DNA of 64,000 bases from DRKI01 sp011051875 (GCA_026990385.1 JALXDL010000104.1:1-64000), one strand, 5' to 3'. Positions 1 to 8,604 are shown, numbered from the stretch's first letter. The notes: generated from the letters alone by a model not told the origin. Translations and numbers: made by a program.

Positions 1-264
1 TATGTGGTGGGAGAGGATTCCCACCACATAGGCGCCGATGCCCATAAAGGCGGCATGGCCCAGGCTGACCATGCCGCCATAGCCCAGGATCAGGTTGAGA
101 CTGCTGGCAGCCAGGGCGTAGATCAGGGCGCGGGTGGCCAGGGAGAGCAGGTACTGGTGACCGCTGAGCTCAAGAACGGGGGGCAGGACCAGCAGGAACA
201 GGATGCCGCAGCCGGCAAACAGCAGGACCGGCCAGCCTGGTGCCGTCACCGTGGCACGGATCAT
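1..264 (-). CDS. livM: LIV-type branched-chain ABC transporter permease LivM, N-terminal part
   Basis: This is the first 88 codons of an inner-membrane permease of a branched-chain amino acid or related substrate (HAAT family) ABC importer; the rest lies beyond the left edge. Visible are a first hydrophobic segment at about residues 10-28 and the LivM-type stretch around residues 48-85 (SLNLILGYGGMVSLGHAAFM, then a GAY motif), which matches this family well. The ATG at 262-264 overlaps the TGA of livH (ATGA), so the two permeases are translationally coupled and would form the heterodimeric channel. The substrate cannot be read from the sequence; amides, aromatic acids and urea are also carried by this family. 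Confidence 0.9.
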   Translation of the reverse strand, partial: MIRATVTAPGWPVLLFAGCGILFLLVLPPVLELSGHQYLLSLATRALIYALAASSLNLILGYGGMVSLGHAAFMGIGAYVVGILSHHI

Positions 265-1175
265 GACTCGCTGACCGGAAAGAGGCCGGCCGGCCGCAGG
301 GCCAGAAAGAGGGCCATGAAAATGTAAACGGACATGGAGGCGATGGCCGCCCCTGCCCGGTCAGCGGCTGCGGTGGTGAGGACCAGCCGGAGCAGACCGG
401 GCAGAAAGGCACGGGCCAGGGTATCCACAAGGCCGACCAGGATGGCGCCGACCAGGGCGCCCCGCACCGAGCCGATGCCGCCGATGACGATGACCACGAA
501 GGTCAGGATCAGGATCGAGTCGCCCATGCCCGCCTCCACCGCCAGGATGGGGCCGGCCATCATCCCGGCCAGGCCGGCGAGCATGGTGCCAAGGCCGAAG
601 ACCAGGGTATAGAGCAGCCGGATATTGACACCCAGCGCGGCCACGGTCTCGCGGTTGGTGGCGCCGGCCCGGATGCGCATGCCCAGGCGGGTACGGGAAA
701 AGAGGAGATAGAGAAACAGGGCCACCACAACGCCGACAAGAAGTATGGCCAGCCGGTAGACCGGATAGCGGATGCCGGGCAGCAGTTCCACCGATCCGGC
801 CAGCCAGGACGGCACCTCCATGAACAGGGGCTGCCGCCCCCAGATCATCCGGGTCAGCTCATTGAAGAAGAAGATCAGGCCGAAGGTGGCCAGGACCTGG
901 TCCAGGTGGTCCCTCTGGTAGAGCCGGCGCAGGACGATCAGCTCCACCAGGATGCCGGCCAGGCCCGCTGCCGGCAGGGCGGCCAGCATGCCGAGCAGGA
1001 AGGAACCGCTGTGCATGGTCACGGTGGCGGCCACGTAGGCGCCGAGCATGTAGAAGCTGCCATGGGCCAAGTTGATCACCCGCATGATCCCGAAAACCAG
1101 GGTCAGGCCGGCAGACATGAGAAAGAGCATGACCCCGAGCTGAAGACCGTTGAGCAATTGTTCCAGGATGAACAT
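261..1175 (-). CDS. livH: LIV-type branched-chain ABC transporter permease LivH
   Basis: A 304-residue inner-membrane permease with about eight hydrophobic segments. It has the LivH landmarks: an N-terminal NGLQLGVMLFLMSAG helix, GIMRVINLAHGSFYMLGAY, and GIGSVRGALVGAILVGL near the C-terminus. Length is normal for LivH. I placed the start at the ATG at 1173-1175, which gives MFILEQLLNG just after the livJ stop (1187). An in-frame ATG at 1202 would add nine residues and overlap livJ. Neither start has a convincing ribosome binding site. It is coupled to livM downstream by an ATGA overlap. It should pair with LivM as the channel fed by the binding protein from the preceding gene. Confidence 0.92.
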   Translation of the reverse strand: MFILEQLLNGLQLGVMLFLMSAGLTLVFGIMRVINLAHGSFYMLGAYVAATVTMHSGSFLLGMLAALPAAGLAGILVELIVLRRLYQRDHLDQVLATFGLIFFFNELTRMIWGRQPLFMEVPSWLAGSVELLPGIRYPVYRLAILLVGVVVALFLYLLFSRTRLGMRIRAGATNRETVAALGVNIRLLYTLVFGLGTMLAGLAGMMAGPILAVEAGMGDSILILTFVVIVIGGIGSVRGALVGAILVGLVDTLARAFLPGLLRLVLTTAAADRAGAAIASMSVYIFMALFLALRPAGLFPVSES

Positions 1176-1186
1176 CTGGCAAGGAA

Positions 1187-2353
1187 TCAGGGCATGGGAC
1201 ACCGGTCGGCGTAGGCATCCCCGTGGTCAGTGAAGACCCGGACGCGCAGCCGGTTGACCAGGGAGCCGTCCCCTGTTTTCACAACCTGGCGGATATAGTA
1301 ATCCTGAACCGGGAAATGGTTGCGGCCGAAGCGGAACCGGCCGCGCACGGACTGAAAATCCGCCTTTTCAAGAGCGGCCCGGAGCGCATCGGTCCGGGTC
1401 ACGTCACCGGCAACAGCCCTGAGGGCCGAGCCGATGAGCAGGGCCGCGTCATATCCCTGGCTGGAAAACAGGGTCGGGGTGCGGCCATATTTCTGCCTGA
1501 AGGCGGTGACGAACCGCCTGTTGGCCGGATTGTCGAAGTCACTGTTCCACTGGGCGGAGTTGATCACGCCCACCGCCGCCTCACCCACGGCCCCCAGCAG
1601 CCGGCCGTCGGTGGCGGCCGGTCCCATGAGCGGGATCACGCCCTGGAGGCCGGCCTGGGCATACTGCTTGAGAAAATTGATCCCCATGCCGCCGGGCAGG
1701 AAAAAGTAGACCGCGTCGGGTTTCGCCCTGCGCAGGGCGGCTATCTCGGCCGCATAATCGGCCTGGCCCAGAGCGGTATAGACCTCGCCGGCAATGGTTC
1801 CCCGGAAGTAGCGCTTGAACCCGGCAATATTGTCTTTGCCGGCCACGTAATTGGGCGCGATGAGAAAGACCCGGTCATATCCCCGCTCCGTGGCATACCG
1901 GCCAAGGGCCTCAGACAGGGTATCGGTCTGCCAGGAGACGTTGAAAAAGTTGCTGCTGCATCCCTCGCCGGCCAGCAGGGAGGGTCCGGCATTGGGGCTG
2001 ACGACGAGCACGTTCCGGCGCACGGCCAGGGGAACCACGGCCAGGGCCACGTTGGAGAACACAAGCCCGGTCAGGATCCGGACATGATCACGCCGGATGA
2101 ACCGCTCGGCGATCCGACGTCCCTTGCCGGGACTGCGGCCGTCATCGGCCACCAGCAGCTTCACCGGAACCCCGCCCAGACGACCGCCCCCCAGTTCCAC
2201 GGCCAGCCGGAACCCATCCCGGATCTCCTCGCCCAGGTAGCCGGCCCTGGTGGACAGGGTGGTGATCATACCGATCTTCACGGGCTCGGCCGCCCCGGCC
2301 ATGGCCAGGGGCAACAACAGTAAACAGACCATAACAGCAGCAGACCTGTGCAT
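1187..2353 (-). CDS. livJ: LIV-type ABC transporter periplasmic substrate-binding protein
   Basis: A 388-residue type 1 periplasmic binding protein. Residues 1-22 form a Sec signal peptide (MHRSAAVMVCLLLLPLAMAG, then AA), and the mature protein begins with the usual PVKIGMITTLS strand. The two-lobed Peripla_BP_6 fold is suggested by GPAATDGRLLG and SSQGYDAALLI later in the protein. A strong AGGAGGGGAG ribosome site precedes the ATG. It is the first gene of the livJ-livH-livM unit and hands its ligand to the permeases. ATPase genes (livG, livF) are expected beyond the left edge. Mature-lobe differences between amino acid and aromatic ligands cannot be judged by eye. Confidence 0.9.
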   Translation of the reverse strand: MHRSAAVMVCLLLLPLAMAGAAEPVKIGMITTLSTRAGYLGEEIRDGFRLAVELGGGRLGGVPVKLLVADDGRSPGKGRRIAERFIRRDHVRILTGLVFSNVALAVVPLAVRRNVLVVSPNAGPSLLAGEGCSSNFFNVSWQTDTLSEALGRYATERGYDRVFLIAPNYVAGKDNIAGFKRYFRGTIAGEVYTALGQADYAAEIAALRRAKPDAVYFFLPGGMGINFLKQYAQAGLQGVIPLMGPAATDGRLLGAVGEAAVGVINSAQWNSDFDNPANRRFVTAFRQKYGRTPTLFSSQGYDAALLIGSALRAVAGDVTRTDALRAALEKADFQSVRGRFRFGRNHFPVQDYYIRQVVKTGDGSLVNRLRVRVFTDHGDAYADRCPMP

Positions 2354-2451
2354 AGACTCCCCTCCTGATCACGAACACAGTGCAGGTGCGCATCCGCCGT
2401 CCCGGGTCTTTTCGTATCTTTTCCCGGTCCCTGCCACGATACAGCCCCTGT

Positions 2452-3447
2452 TCATGCGCGCCATGCCTGCAGAACAGCACCCAGCCAGACCGGGAAACCG
2501 TTCACGACAAAATCGTATCCCTTCTGCACCACGTAGGCCAGAAGGATGACAGCCGGCAGGCAGCACCCCACCAGGTATGCCACCTGCAGCCAAGGCGTGT
2601 CCGGAAAATAGTACCTGTTGGCCAGGATGTAGACCGGCCGGTGGAAGAGATACATGCAGTAGCTGGCGCTGCTCAGGGCCAGGATCCCGGTCCGCAGCCT
2701 GCCTTGGCCGATCCTGAGCTCCCGGGCCAGCATGACCACAAACAGGGAACAGAACGCTATCATGGGAACGATGGTCACGACCCTCATCGGCAGCGAGCGG
2801 ACATGGGTGAAGAAAGACAGCATGAAGCTGAGCACGGCAAGGGCGACAACGGTCTTCCTGCGGGTGAAAACCTGCGGTTTGGCTCCCGCATAGATGCCGA
2901 GGAAAAATACGGAAAAATAGACCAGCATGCGAAGTTCCAGGCGGCCCGTGACCACCAGGTACCAGTACATGGCCAGCATGACGGCGAGATTGAGCAGAAA
3001 GGCCTCCATGCCACTCCTGTGCCGGGAAACATAGAGCAGGGCCGGTGCGGCAAGGTAGAAGACGATAATCATGGCGACAAACCAGAGCGTCGGCGGCGCC
3101 GGGCCGAGAAAAACGGAAATGCCCAGGGCCGCGCGGACGGCGATGTCGTGCCGGCATATTCCCAGGTGGGTGAACCATGCCAGGGCCACCAGGAAAAGGG
3201 GATATATCCGCCAGAACCGTTTCAGGTAGTAGCTGCCCAGCCCCCTGGCCGACAGACTGGTCCTGCCGGCCCCGATGAGATAGCCGGAGATGAAGAAAAA
3301 GATGCCCAGGGTGATCCAGGTAACACGGTGAGTGATATCATTCTGGTAATGGGGAATTGCCCTGGTATATTCGAGGAGATGCCAGAAACCGACAAGATAG
3401 AGCATGCTTGCTCCCCTGAGGAGATCGATACCTATCTCTCTTTTCAT
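2452..3447 (-). CDS. Acyltransferase-3 family integral membrane protein
   Basis: A 331-residue protein with about ten transmembrane segments. It starts with KREIGIDLLRGASMLYLVGFWH, the R-x-x-G and helix-1 region typical of acyltransferase 3 (OafA/NodX-like) enzymes, which O-acylate surface glycans or lipids at the inner membrane. Late in the protein SASYCMYLFHRPVYI matches the usual S-Y-x-x-Y-L-x-H family motif. I chose the ATG at 3445-3447 because the family begins at this helix; an upstream in-frame start at 3489 would add 14 unlikely residues. The gene ends about 100 bases before livJ and faces away from the Roadblock operon. There is no glycan cluster nearby, so the acceptor is unknown. 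Confidence 0.82.
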   Translation of the reverse strand: MKREIGIDLLRGASMLYLVGFWHLLEYTRAIPHYQNDITHRVTWITLGIFFFISGYLIGAGRTSLSARGLGSYYLKRFWRIYPLFLVALAWFTHLGICRHDIAVRAALGISVFLGPAPPTLWFVAMIIVFYLAAPALLYVSRHRSGMEAFLLNLAVMLAMYWYLVVTGRLELRMLVYFSVFFLGIYAGAKPQVFTRRKTVVALAVLSFMLSFFTHVRSLPMRVVTIVPMIAFCSLFVVMLARELRIGQGRLRTGILALSSASYCMYLFHRPVYILANRYYFPDTPWLQVAYLVGCCLPAVILLAYVVQKGYDFVVNGFPVWLGAVLQAWRA

Positions 3448-3649
3448 ACAATCATCCCGTGAAATCGGCGGCGGCCTGCGCAGGGACATCTTCGTCTCGC
3501 CTCAGGACCGCTGTTGTCATACAGTGCCGAAAACCTACACGGATCAGGCAAAAATGTCACCTCCCAAAGGCTCCATGGCAGATGCCCTGGCGTTCGTTGC
3601 CGGTCCCTTCCCGTCCTGTCCCGCGAGAATTGATCTTCCATGGACCGCC

Positions 3650-3673
3650 GCCCGGGGACTACGCGCCCCGGGC
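3650..3673. repeat. Perfect GC-rich inverted repeat
   Basis: GCCCGGGG and CCCCGGGC form 8-bp arms around an 8-base loop. No T tract follows on either strand, so it is not a standard intrinsic terminator. It may be an RNA hairpin in the acyltransferase leader, a protein site, or chance in GC-rich DNA. Confidence 0.35.
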
Positions 3674-3809
3674 AACCGAGGAAGAACCGAAGAAAACCGG
3701 ATAACCCGGCAAGGCCGCGGGAGTGGTCACGGCCGGCGGCGGGCGTCATCCGATCTGTCTCCTGTTTTCAGATAAATACAGAAAAACCAAACAATTTGCC
3801 CCGCCTTGC

Positions 3810-3837
3810 TTGACTATTATTCCGATTCCCATACAAT
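3810..3837 (+). promoter_or_regulatory. Sigma70-type promoter for the Roadblock-ODP-ParA operon
   Basis: TTGACT (3810-3815) and TACAAT (3832-3837) each match the sigma70 consensus at five of six positions, with a 16-base spacer in an AT-rich patch. Transcription would start near 3844 and give a leader of about 83 bases before the ATG at 3927. This is one of the clearest promoters in the window. Confidence 0.6.
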
Positions 3838-3926
3838 AATACGTATCAACAGGATATTGTCCCTGAAATCCGGCAACCCACCTGGGCCGGCACGCGCCCG
3901 GAACCACATCTTTCTGGAGGAAACAC

Positions 3927-4295
3927 ATGACCCGCAAGGAACAGCTTGACAAGGCGCTCGGATCGCTGCAGGCGGCGTCCGCAGATATCGAAGCCTGCGC
4001 CGTTGTCTCCGAGGATGGACTGATCATCGCCAGCGCCCTGCCGCAAGGCCTGGACGAGGAACGAATCGCGGCCATGAGTGCAGTACTGCTGTCCATGGGC
4101 AGCAGGACCGTGGGAGAACTGCAGCGCGGCGAACTCGAGCAGCTCTTTGTCAAGGGGAGCGAGGGCTACATTGTCATGTCCCACGCCGGACCCCACGGCG
4201 TCCTCATCACCCTTACCAGCAAGACCGCCAAGCTGGGACTGATCTTTCTCGACATGTCACGCTGCGCCGGCGACATAGAAAAGATCCTCTCGTAA
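3927..4295 (+). CDS. Roadblock/LC7 domain protein
   Basis: A 122-residue single-domain Roadblock/LC7 protein. The fold is recognised from the strand AACAVVSEDGLIIAS-like segment (residues 26-40 here), the central helix EERIAAMSAVLLSMGSRTV, and the strand GYIVMSHAGPHGVLITLTS followed by a short helix ending LDMSRCAGDIEKIL. In bacteria these proteins act as partners or GTPase-activating proteins of small G proteins such as MglA, or as dimeric adaptors. No MglA-like GTPase is in this operon, so a partner among its neighbours (the ParA-like ATPase or the second Roadblock protein) is inference. A GGAGG site sits six bases before the ATG. It is the first gene of the operon. Confidence 0.85.
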   Translation: MTRKEQLDKALGSLQAASADIEACAVVSEDGLIIASALPQGLDEERIAAMSAVLLSMGSRTVGELQRGELEQLFVKGSEGYIVMSHAGPHGVLITLTSKTAKLGLIFLDMSRCAGDIEKILS

Positions 4296-4408
4296 GCGGT
4301 CCATCGCCGGTACCCGAAAAACCGATATTCGCTGACACCCCCTGCAGTCGCGGCCGGAGCCTTTCTTTCCGGCCCGACGTTGAGCCCTAACACCCCTGGA
4401 GCTGCCCC

Positions 4409-5158
4409 ATGTTTGAATTGTACCAGAACGAATCCCACGTCAACCTGTGTGTGAACGATCTCTCCCTCGGCCACATGGTGGATGCCAACCAGCATATCAT
4501 CCTCCACAACGGCAAGGCCATTCTCCTTGATCCCGGCGGTCACAAGATCTTTTCCCGCCTCTTCTCGCAGGTTGCCGAGCAGATCCCCATCAAGGATCTG
4601 CGGTACATCTTTTTCTCCCACCAGGACCCCGATATCATCGCCTCGGCAAACGGCTGGCTGATGACCACCGAGGCAGACGCCTTTCTGCCGTCTCTCTGGA
4701 TCCGCTTCATCACCCACTTCGGTGTCGACAGCATGGTCATCGACCGGATCACCCCCATCGACGACCAGGGTATGGTCATCGACCTGGCCGGCCTGAAGCT
4801 CAAGGTCATCCCGGCCCACTTCCTCCACTCACCGGGTAATTTTCAGCTCTACGATCCGGTGTCCAGGATTCTCTATACCGGTGACCTGGGCGCCTCGGTG
4901 GGCACGACCCAGCGGTTCGTGGAGGACTTTGACGCGCACCTCGGCTTCATGGAGGGTTTCCACAAACGCTACATGGCAGGCTCCAGGGCCATGAAGGCCT
5001 GGGCCAGGACAGCGCGCCAGCTCGACATCGAGACCATCGCGCCGCAGCACGGCTCCATCTTCCGCGGCAAGGAGCTGGTGGAACGCTTCATCGACTGGGC
5101 GGACAACCTGGAGTGCGGAATCGACCTGCTGGAGGATTCCTTTCCCATCCCGGCCTGA
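4409..5158 (+). CDS. ODP-type di-iron metallo-beta-lactamase-fold protein
   Basis: A 249-residue metallo-beta-lactamase-fold protein of the flavodiiron/ODP branch. Visible metal ligands are H71-Q-D73-P-D75 (replacing the HxExDH of flavodiiron proteins), H137 or H140 in IPAHFLHSPGNF, D159 in YTGDLGAS, and H214 in APQHGS. There is no flavodoxin domain, so it is not a complete NO or O2 reductase. Stand-alone ODP proteins are known as di-iron oxygen or iron sensors linked to chemotaxis and signal transduction. Its place between a Roadblock protein and a response regulator supports a sensor role here. The ATG follows a GGAG site by seven bases. Enzymatic O2 or NO reduction with a separate electron donor remains possible. 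Confidence 0.8.
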   Translation: MFELYQNESHVNLCVNDLSLGHMVDANQHIILHNGKAILLDPGGHKIFSRLFSQVAEQIPIKDLRYIFFSHQDPDIIASANGWLMTTEADAFLPSLWIRFITHFGVDSMVIDRITPIDDQGMVIDLAGLKLKVIPAHFLHSPGNFQLYDPVSRILYTGDLGASVGTTQRFVEDFDAHLGFMEGFHKRYMAGSRAMKAWARTARQLDIETIAPQHGSIFRGKELVERFIDWADNLECGIDLLEDSFPIPA

Positions 5159-5199
5159 GAGAAGACAGCCTGCCGTCCGGTGTATTCGTCGGAGAACCG

Positions 5200-6138
5200 A
5201 TGAACGAAACAGTTATCCTCATCATCGACGATGACCCGATCATCCAGAAACTGCTGGAAAAGCAGCTTGAACTGAGCGGTTTCACGACCCTGCACGCCAT
5301 GAGCGGCATGGAGGCGCTGACTGTTCTTGCCGACCAGCACGTGGATCTGGTCATCCTCGACATCAGCATGCCGCAGATGGACGGCTTCCAGACCCTGGCC
5401 AGGATCCGGAAGACGGTGGCCGGCAAAACCATGCCGGTGATCATTCTCAGCATCCTGGACCGTGACCACCTCAAGATCAAGGGGCTGGAACTCGGCGCCG
5501 ACGACTACATGGTCAAGCCGTTCAACGGCGCCGAACTGACCGCCCGCATCAAGGCGGTCCTGCGCAGAAAGAAGGCATGCCGCTCCCAGCAGGGCGAGGT
5601 GAGCGGCGACCTGGCCGTACTCGGGATCTCCGATATCCTGCAGATGCTGTCCCTGTCACAGAAGAATGCAACCTTGGACCTGCCCGATATCCGGGGAAAG
5701 ATCGTTGCCCGGTGCGGCCAGGTGGTCTCGGCCCGGCAGGGAGGATACACGGGCATGGAGGCCCTGATCCGCCTCTTTCTCCTGGAATCGGGCTCTTTCA
5801 TCCTCACCTATGAACAGCAACGGCCGGTCAGACCGGATGAAGAAGGGCGGGAAATCCGGCACCTCCTGTTGAAGGTCACCATGCGGGTGGACGAGATCAA
5901 GGAGGTGATGGATGAACTCGGCGGTCGGGACGCGATCCTGGAACTGCAGGAGAAGCCGACCAAGATTCCGCAGATAGAGGCCATGCGCCATGCCTTTCCC
6001 CTCCCCATGATCAGCCTGCTCACGCAGATGGAGGGCAGCATCAAGGCCTGCATGGAACTGATTGAACGGGCCATTACCCGGAAAAAGATCACCGTGCGGC
6101 CCGCCCGGGCCCGGGCGACCGGCCCTGACAGCCAGTAG
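5200..6138 (+). CDS. Response regulator with DUF4388 (PATAN-like) output domain
   Basis: A 312-residue protein. Residues 5-125 are a CheY-type receiver with acidic residues D10-D12, phospho-acceptor D54 in VILDISMPQMDG, S84 and K106 in MVKPF. Residues about 135-215 match DUF4388: SGDLAVLGISDILQMLSLSQ, then GKIVARCGQVVSA, a domain seen in bacterial signalling and gliding-type regulators. The C-terminal 95 residues are mostly helical and unassigned. The start is the ATG at 5200 behind a GGAG site (5191-5194); an upstream in-frame ATG at 5113 lies inside the ODP gene and is unlikely. No DNA-binding domain is seen, so the output is probably protein-protein interaction. No histidine kinase gene lies in the window. 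Confidence 0.85.
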   Translation: MNETVILIIDDDPIIQKLLEKQLELSGFTTLHAMSGMEALTVLADQHVDLVILDISMPQMDGFQTLARIRKTVAGKTMPVIILSILDRDHLKIKGLELGADDYMVKPFNGAELTARIKAVLRRKKACRSQQGEVSGDLAVLGISDILQMLSLSQKNATLDLPDIRGKIVARCGQVVSARQGGYTGMEALIRLFLLESGSFILTYEQQRPVRPDEEGREIRHLLLKVTMRVDEIKEVMDELGGRDAILELQEKPTKIPQIEAMRHAFPLPMISLLTQMEGSIKACMELIERAITRKKITVRPARARATGPDSQ

Positions 6139-6209
6139 CCGCACAATTTTCAGGAACCACGGCCAGGCAGCGGCGCCCCTGCCCGACCTGAACCGAGTTG
6201 GAGAACGTT

Positions 6210-7019
6210 GTGGGACGAATAATCGGTGTAACCAGTCACCTCGGTGGAGTCGGAAAAACCGCAACCACCCTGAACATCGGCATATGCCTCGCCGCCATGG
6301 ACCACTCGGTCCTACTCCTGGACGGCGATCCCGCGGCCGGTCTTTCCCTGGCTGCGGGCCTGGGCCGGCGCAGCCATCGCGGCCTGTACCAGTTTCTCAA
6401 GGGCTCCGTCTCCCTGGAGGACACCGTTCACACCAGCAGAAAAAACAGCCTGGCCCTGGTGCGGACCGGCATCACGGAACCGACCCACATCTTTGCCCTG
6501 GAAAGACGGACCGGCTGGGAGAAACTCTGGCAGGCGATCCGCGAGCTGGCCGAAGGATACGACTACCTCCTCATTGACACCGCCTGCGGCCACTCCACCC
6601 TGACCACGCTGCTGCTCGGCTGTGCCGACGCCGTGATCATGCCCCTTCCCTGCAGGACACTGGCGGTGAAATCACTGCCGCTTTTCCTCCGCTCTCTCAT
6701 CCGGATGCGGCACACCATCCAGCCCGATCTCCGGTTTGCCGGTGCCATCTTTTCCATGGTCGACAGCCTCAATCCCTACGAACTGGAGATCATGACCGAG
6801 CTGCGCCGGGTTTTTCCCGCCCCGACCTTCTTCTCCACCGTGATCCCCCTGAACAGGGCATTTGAAAAGGCGGCCGCCCATGGTGTGCCCGTGGGCCTGT
6901 TCAGGGAATATGACGATCTTGCCAGGGGCTATGCGGACCTGGCCTCAGAACTGGTCCGGCGCGACCGGAAACTGCAAAAAAAAGGGGGTTCCAGTGAGCA
7001 GCCTGATCCACTCTTCTGA
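6210..7019 (+). CDS. ParA/MinD-like P-loop ATPase lacking the signature lysine
   Basis: A 269-residue SIMIBI-class ATPase related to MinD, FleN and ParA. The P-loop is HLGGVGKT at residues 10-17. The invariant signature lysine that ParA proteins carry before GGVGKT is L11 here. The Walker B-like strand is YDYLLIDTACG, and PTFFSTVIPLNRAFEKAAAHG resembles the late MinD/ParA region. I chose the GTG at 6210 because a GGAG (6200-6203) lies six bases upstream; a TTG at 6198 falls inside that ribosome site. Its end overlaps the next gene by 26 bases. With two Roadblock proteins and a response regulator around it, a role in positioning or polarity is inferred. Confidence 0.82.
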   Translation: MGRIIGVTSHLGGVGKTATTLNIGICLAAMDHSVLLLDGDPAAGLSLAAGLGRRSHRGLYQFLKGSVSLEDTVHTSRKNSLALVRTGITEPTHIFALERRTGWEKLWQAIRELAEGYDYLLIDTACGHSTLTTLLLGCADAVIMPLPCRTLAVKSLPLFLRSLIRMRHTIQPDLRFAGAIFSMVDSLNPYELEIMTELRRVFPAPTFFSTVIPLNRAFEKAAAHGVPVGLFREYDDLARGYADLASELVRRDRKLQKKGGSSEQPDPLF

Positions 7020-7662
7020 AGAACTGAAGGAAAGTATCGCCCTCATGCAGACATTGCTGGGCGAGGATGCAGCCGGAGAAGAATCAGCGGCCGGGCACAT
7101 TGTCTCCGGTGACGGTGCTGTCGCGGAGACAACAGCATCACCGGAATCGCTGTTTCCCGACGCGGTCGCCATCTCCCCCGATCCTGCATTGCCGACTCCG
7201 GCCCCGACGGCGGATACCACTCCCGACATATCCATTGAACCGCCCGAGGCCAGCGAGACCCTCTACCGGGGCGATCAGCTCGAAGGCTGTCTGCATGCCC
7301 TCTGCAACCGGGGCGGCCTGAGCGGAGCCATGATCGCCGACGACAACGGCTTTGCAGTGGCAGCCTACAACAGTCCCGTTGAAAGCGAGGTCTTTGCCGC
7401 CCTGGCCTCGGTCCTTGGCCAGACCATTGACAAGGCGGTCTTTTTCCTCGGCCAGCAGGATGCCAACAACATCTCCCTGGATGTCAATTATGCGGACAAG
7501 GTCGTTGTCCGCAAGTTCACCGTGGCCGACAATCCCTTTTACCTGATCATTGTCTGCCCGCAGCACATTGACGAACGAAGCGAGGTAGAACTCTCCATCG
7601 AGCAGATCAAGTCCATCCTCGCCGTTGAAACGGCCTATGCCGGTATCGAGGAGAAGGCATGA
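6994..7662 (+). CDS. Roadblock/LC7 domain protein with N-terminal extension
   Basis: A 222-residue protein. The first 85 or so residues are acidic and Ala/Pro-rich and probably flexible. A Roadblock/LC7 domain follows at about 95-205: LEGCLHALCNRGGLSGAMIA, DDNGFAVAAYNS, then NPFYLIIVCPQ. The chosen start is the GTG at 6994, five bases after an AAAGGGGG ribosome site and inside the 3' end of the ParA-like gene, implying translational coupling. It is the last gene of the operon. Its N-terminal tail could tether the ATPase or response regulator to the Roadblock dimer, but this is inference. The only other Roadblock protein in the window is at 3927. Confidence 0.78.
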   Translation: MSSLIHSSEELKESIALMQTLLGEDAAGEESAAGHIVSGDGAVAETTASPESLFPDAVAISPDPALPTPAPTADTTPDISIEPPEASETLYRGDQLEGCLHALCNRGGLSGAMIADDNGFAVAAYNSPVESEVFAALASVLGQTIDKAVFFLGQQDANNISLDVNYADKVVVRKFTVADNPFYLIIVCPQHIDERSEVELSIEQIKSILAVETAYAGIEEKA

Positions 7663-7680
7663 GGGGATGCTCCCGGCCGG

Positions 7681-8604
7681 TTAGTCCCTGTTCACGGCCG
7701 GTGATACCCTTTCCAGCCAGCGGCAGACCTCATCCTGGAGTATCTTCTGGAAACCATCGGTTCCTCCCAGGCCCCTGCGGCCGAAGGTGTAGTTGATCTC
7801 CAGGAAAAGCGGCTCCCGGCCGCCGCGGGCAAAGATCAGGTCAAATCCGGCCAGGTTGATGCCGGTCCGGCGACACAGGGAGGCCACCCGTCTCCTGCCC
7901 AGCGCCTGGAGGCCGGGATCCTGGCCGGGATCGATGGTGCCGCCCCGGGCGACATTCTTGTGAAAACCGGGATTGACCCGCCAGTAGCTCAGCACACGCT
8001 CGCCTATGACCACCACCCGCAGGTCCCGTTCCACCCCTGGCACATACTCCTGGACAATGAAGCCGAACCAGCCCCTGAGTTCCAGCTCCTTGAGCCGGCA
8101 CACGGCCCGGTCCAGGTCAGCGCTGTTCCGCACCAGCCAGGTATAGCGTCCCTCTCCTCCCTGGTTTGCCTTGATCACGCAGGGATAAGCCAGCGGCCCT
8201 GCCGAGTAGCCGACCAGGGGATGATCCTGTTCCAGAGCCTCGACCCGGGGATAGACGCGCGTTACGGGATGGGGGACACCACAGCTCCAGAACAGCATGG
8301 CGTCACCCACCTTGCCCTCCCACTGAAACCGGAGGTCATAATCGGGAAACACCGCCCGACAGTTGTGCCGGACCAGGAAGTACAGCTGGCGCGATACGGT
8401 CTGCGGCAGCAACACGGCCCTGGCCTGCCGGATCAGGTCAAATTCCCCGGGTCCCAGGCTTGCCTGTTCCCAGAGAAACCGATCCCCGGGGAGGGTGGGA
8501 TGAAAGGAGAGAACAATACCCCTGCCTGCCGCACTCCTCCCTTCCTTTCCGGGACCGTAGCGGCCCACCGCCCCCCCCTGTTCTCCACGTTGTTCACTTT
8601 TCAT
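7681..8604 (-). CDS. ATP-grasp (RimK/GshB-like) protein
   Basis: A 307-residue ATP-grasp fold protein. The nucleotide-binding region is suggested by YPCVIKANQGGEGRYTWLV near residue 150, GFIVQEYVPG near 195, and the metal-binding strand PLFLEINYTFGRRGLGG near 275, with D of GFDLIFA before it. Such enzymes ligate a carboxylate (as acyl phosphate) to an amine or thiol. The nearest recognisable relatives are RimK and glutathione-synthase-like ligases, but the substrate cannot be named. The first 35 residues are low-complexity and charged, so an internal start is possible. The ATG overlaps the stop of a small upstream ORF (ATGA at 8601-8604), which argues for the start used. It converges with the Roadblock gene with 18 bases between them. 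Confidence 0.75.
   Translation of the reverse strand: MKSEQRGEQGGAVGRYGPGKEGRSAAGRGIVLSFHPTLPGDRFLWEQASLGPGEFDLIRQARAVLLPQTVSRQLYFLVRHNCRAVFPDYDLRFQWEGKVGDAMLFWSCGVPHPVTRVYPRVEALEQDHPLVGYSAGPLAYPCVIKANQGGEGRYTWLVRNSADLDRAVCRLKELELRGWFGFIVQEYVPGVERDLRVVVIGERVLSYWRVNPGFHKNVARGGTIDPGQDPGLQALGRRRVASLCRRTGINLAGFDLIFARGGREPLFLEINYTFGRRGLGGTDGFQKILQDEVCRWLERVSPAVNRD

Larger units (their letters stand above)
3448..3926. other. Divergent intergenic region between the acyltransferase and the Roadblock operon
   Basis: This 479-base stretch holds no convincing gene. Its first 300 bases are GC-rich and carry a perfect 8-bp hairpin (3650-3673). The last 150 bases turn AT-rich and contain the promoter of the plus-strand operon (3810-3837) and its leader of about 85 bases with a GGAGG site at 3916-3920. 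A promoter for the leftward acyltransferase must also lie here, but I could not single one out. Confidence 0.6.
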
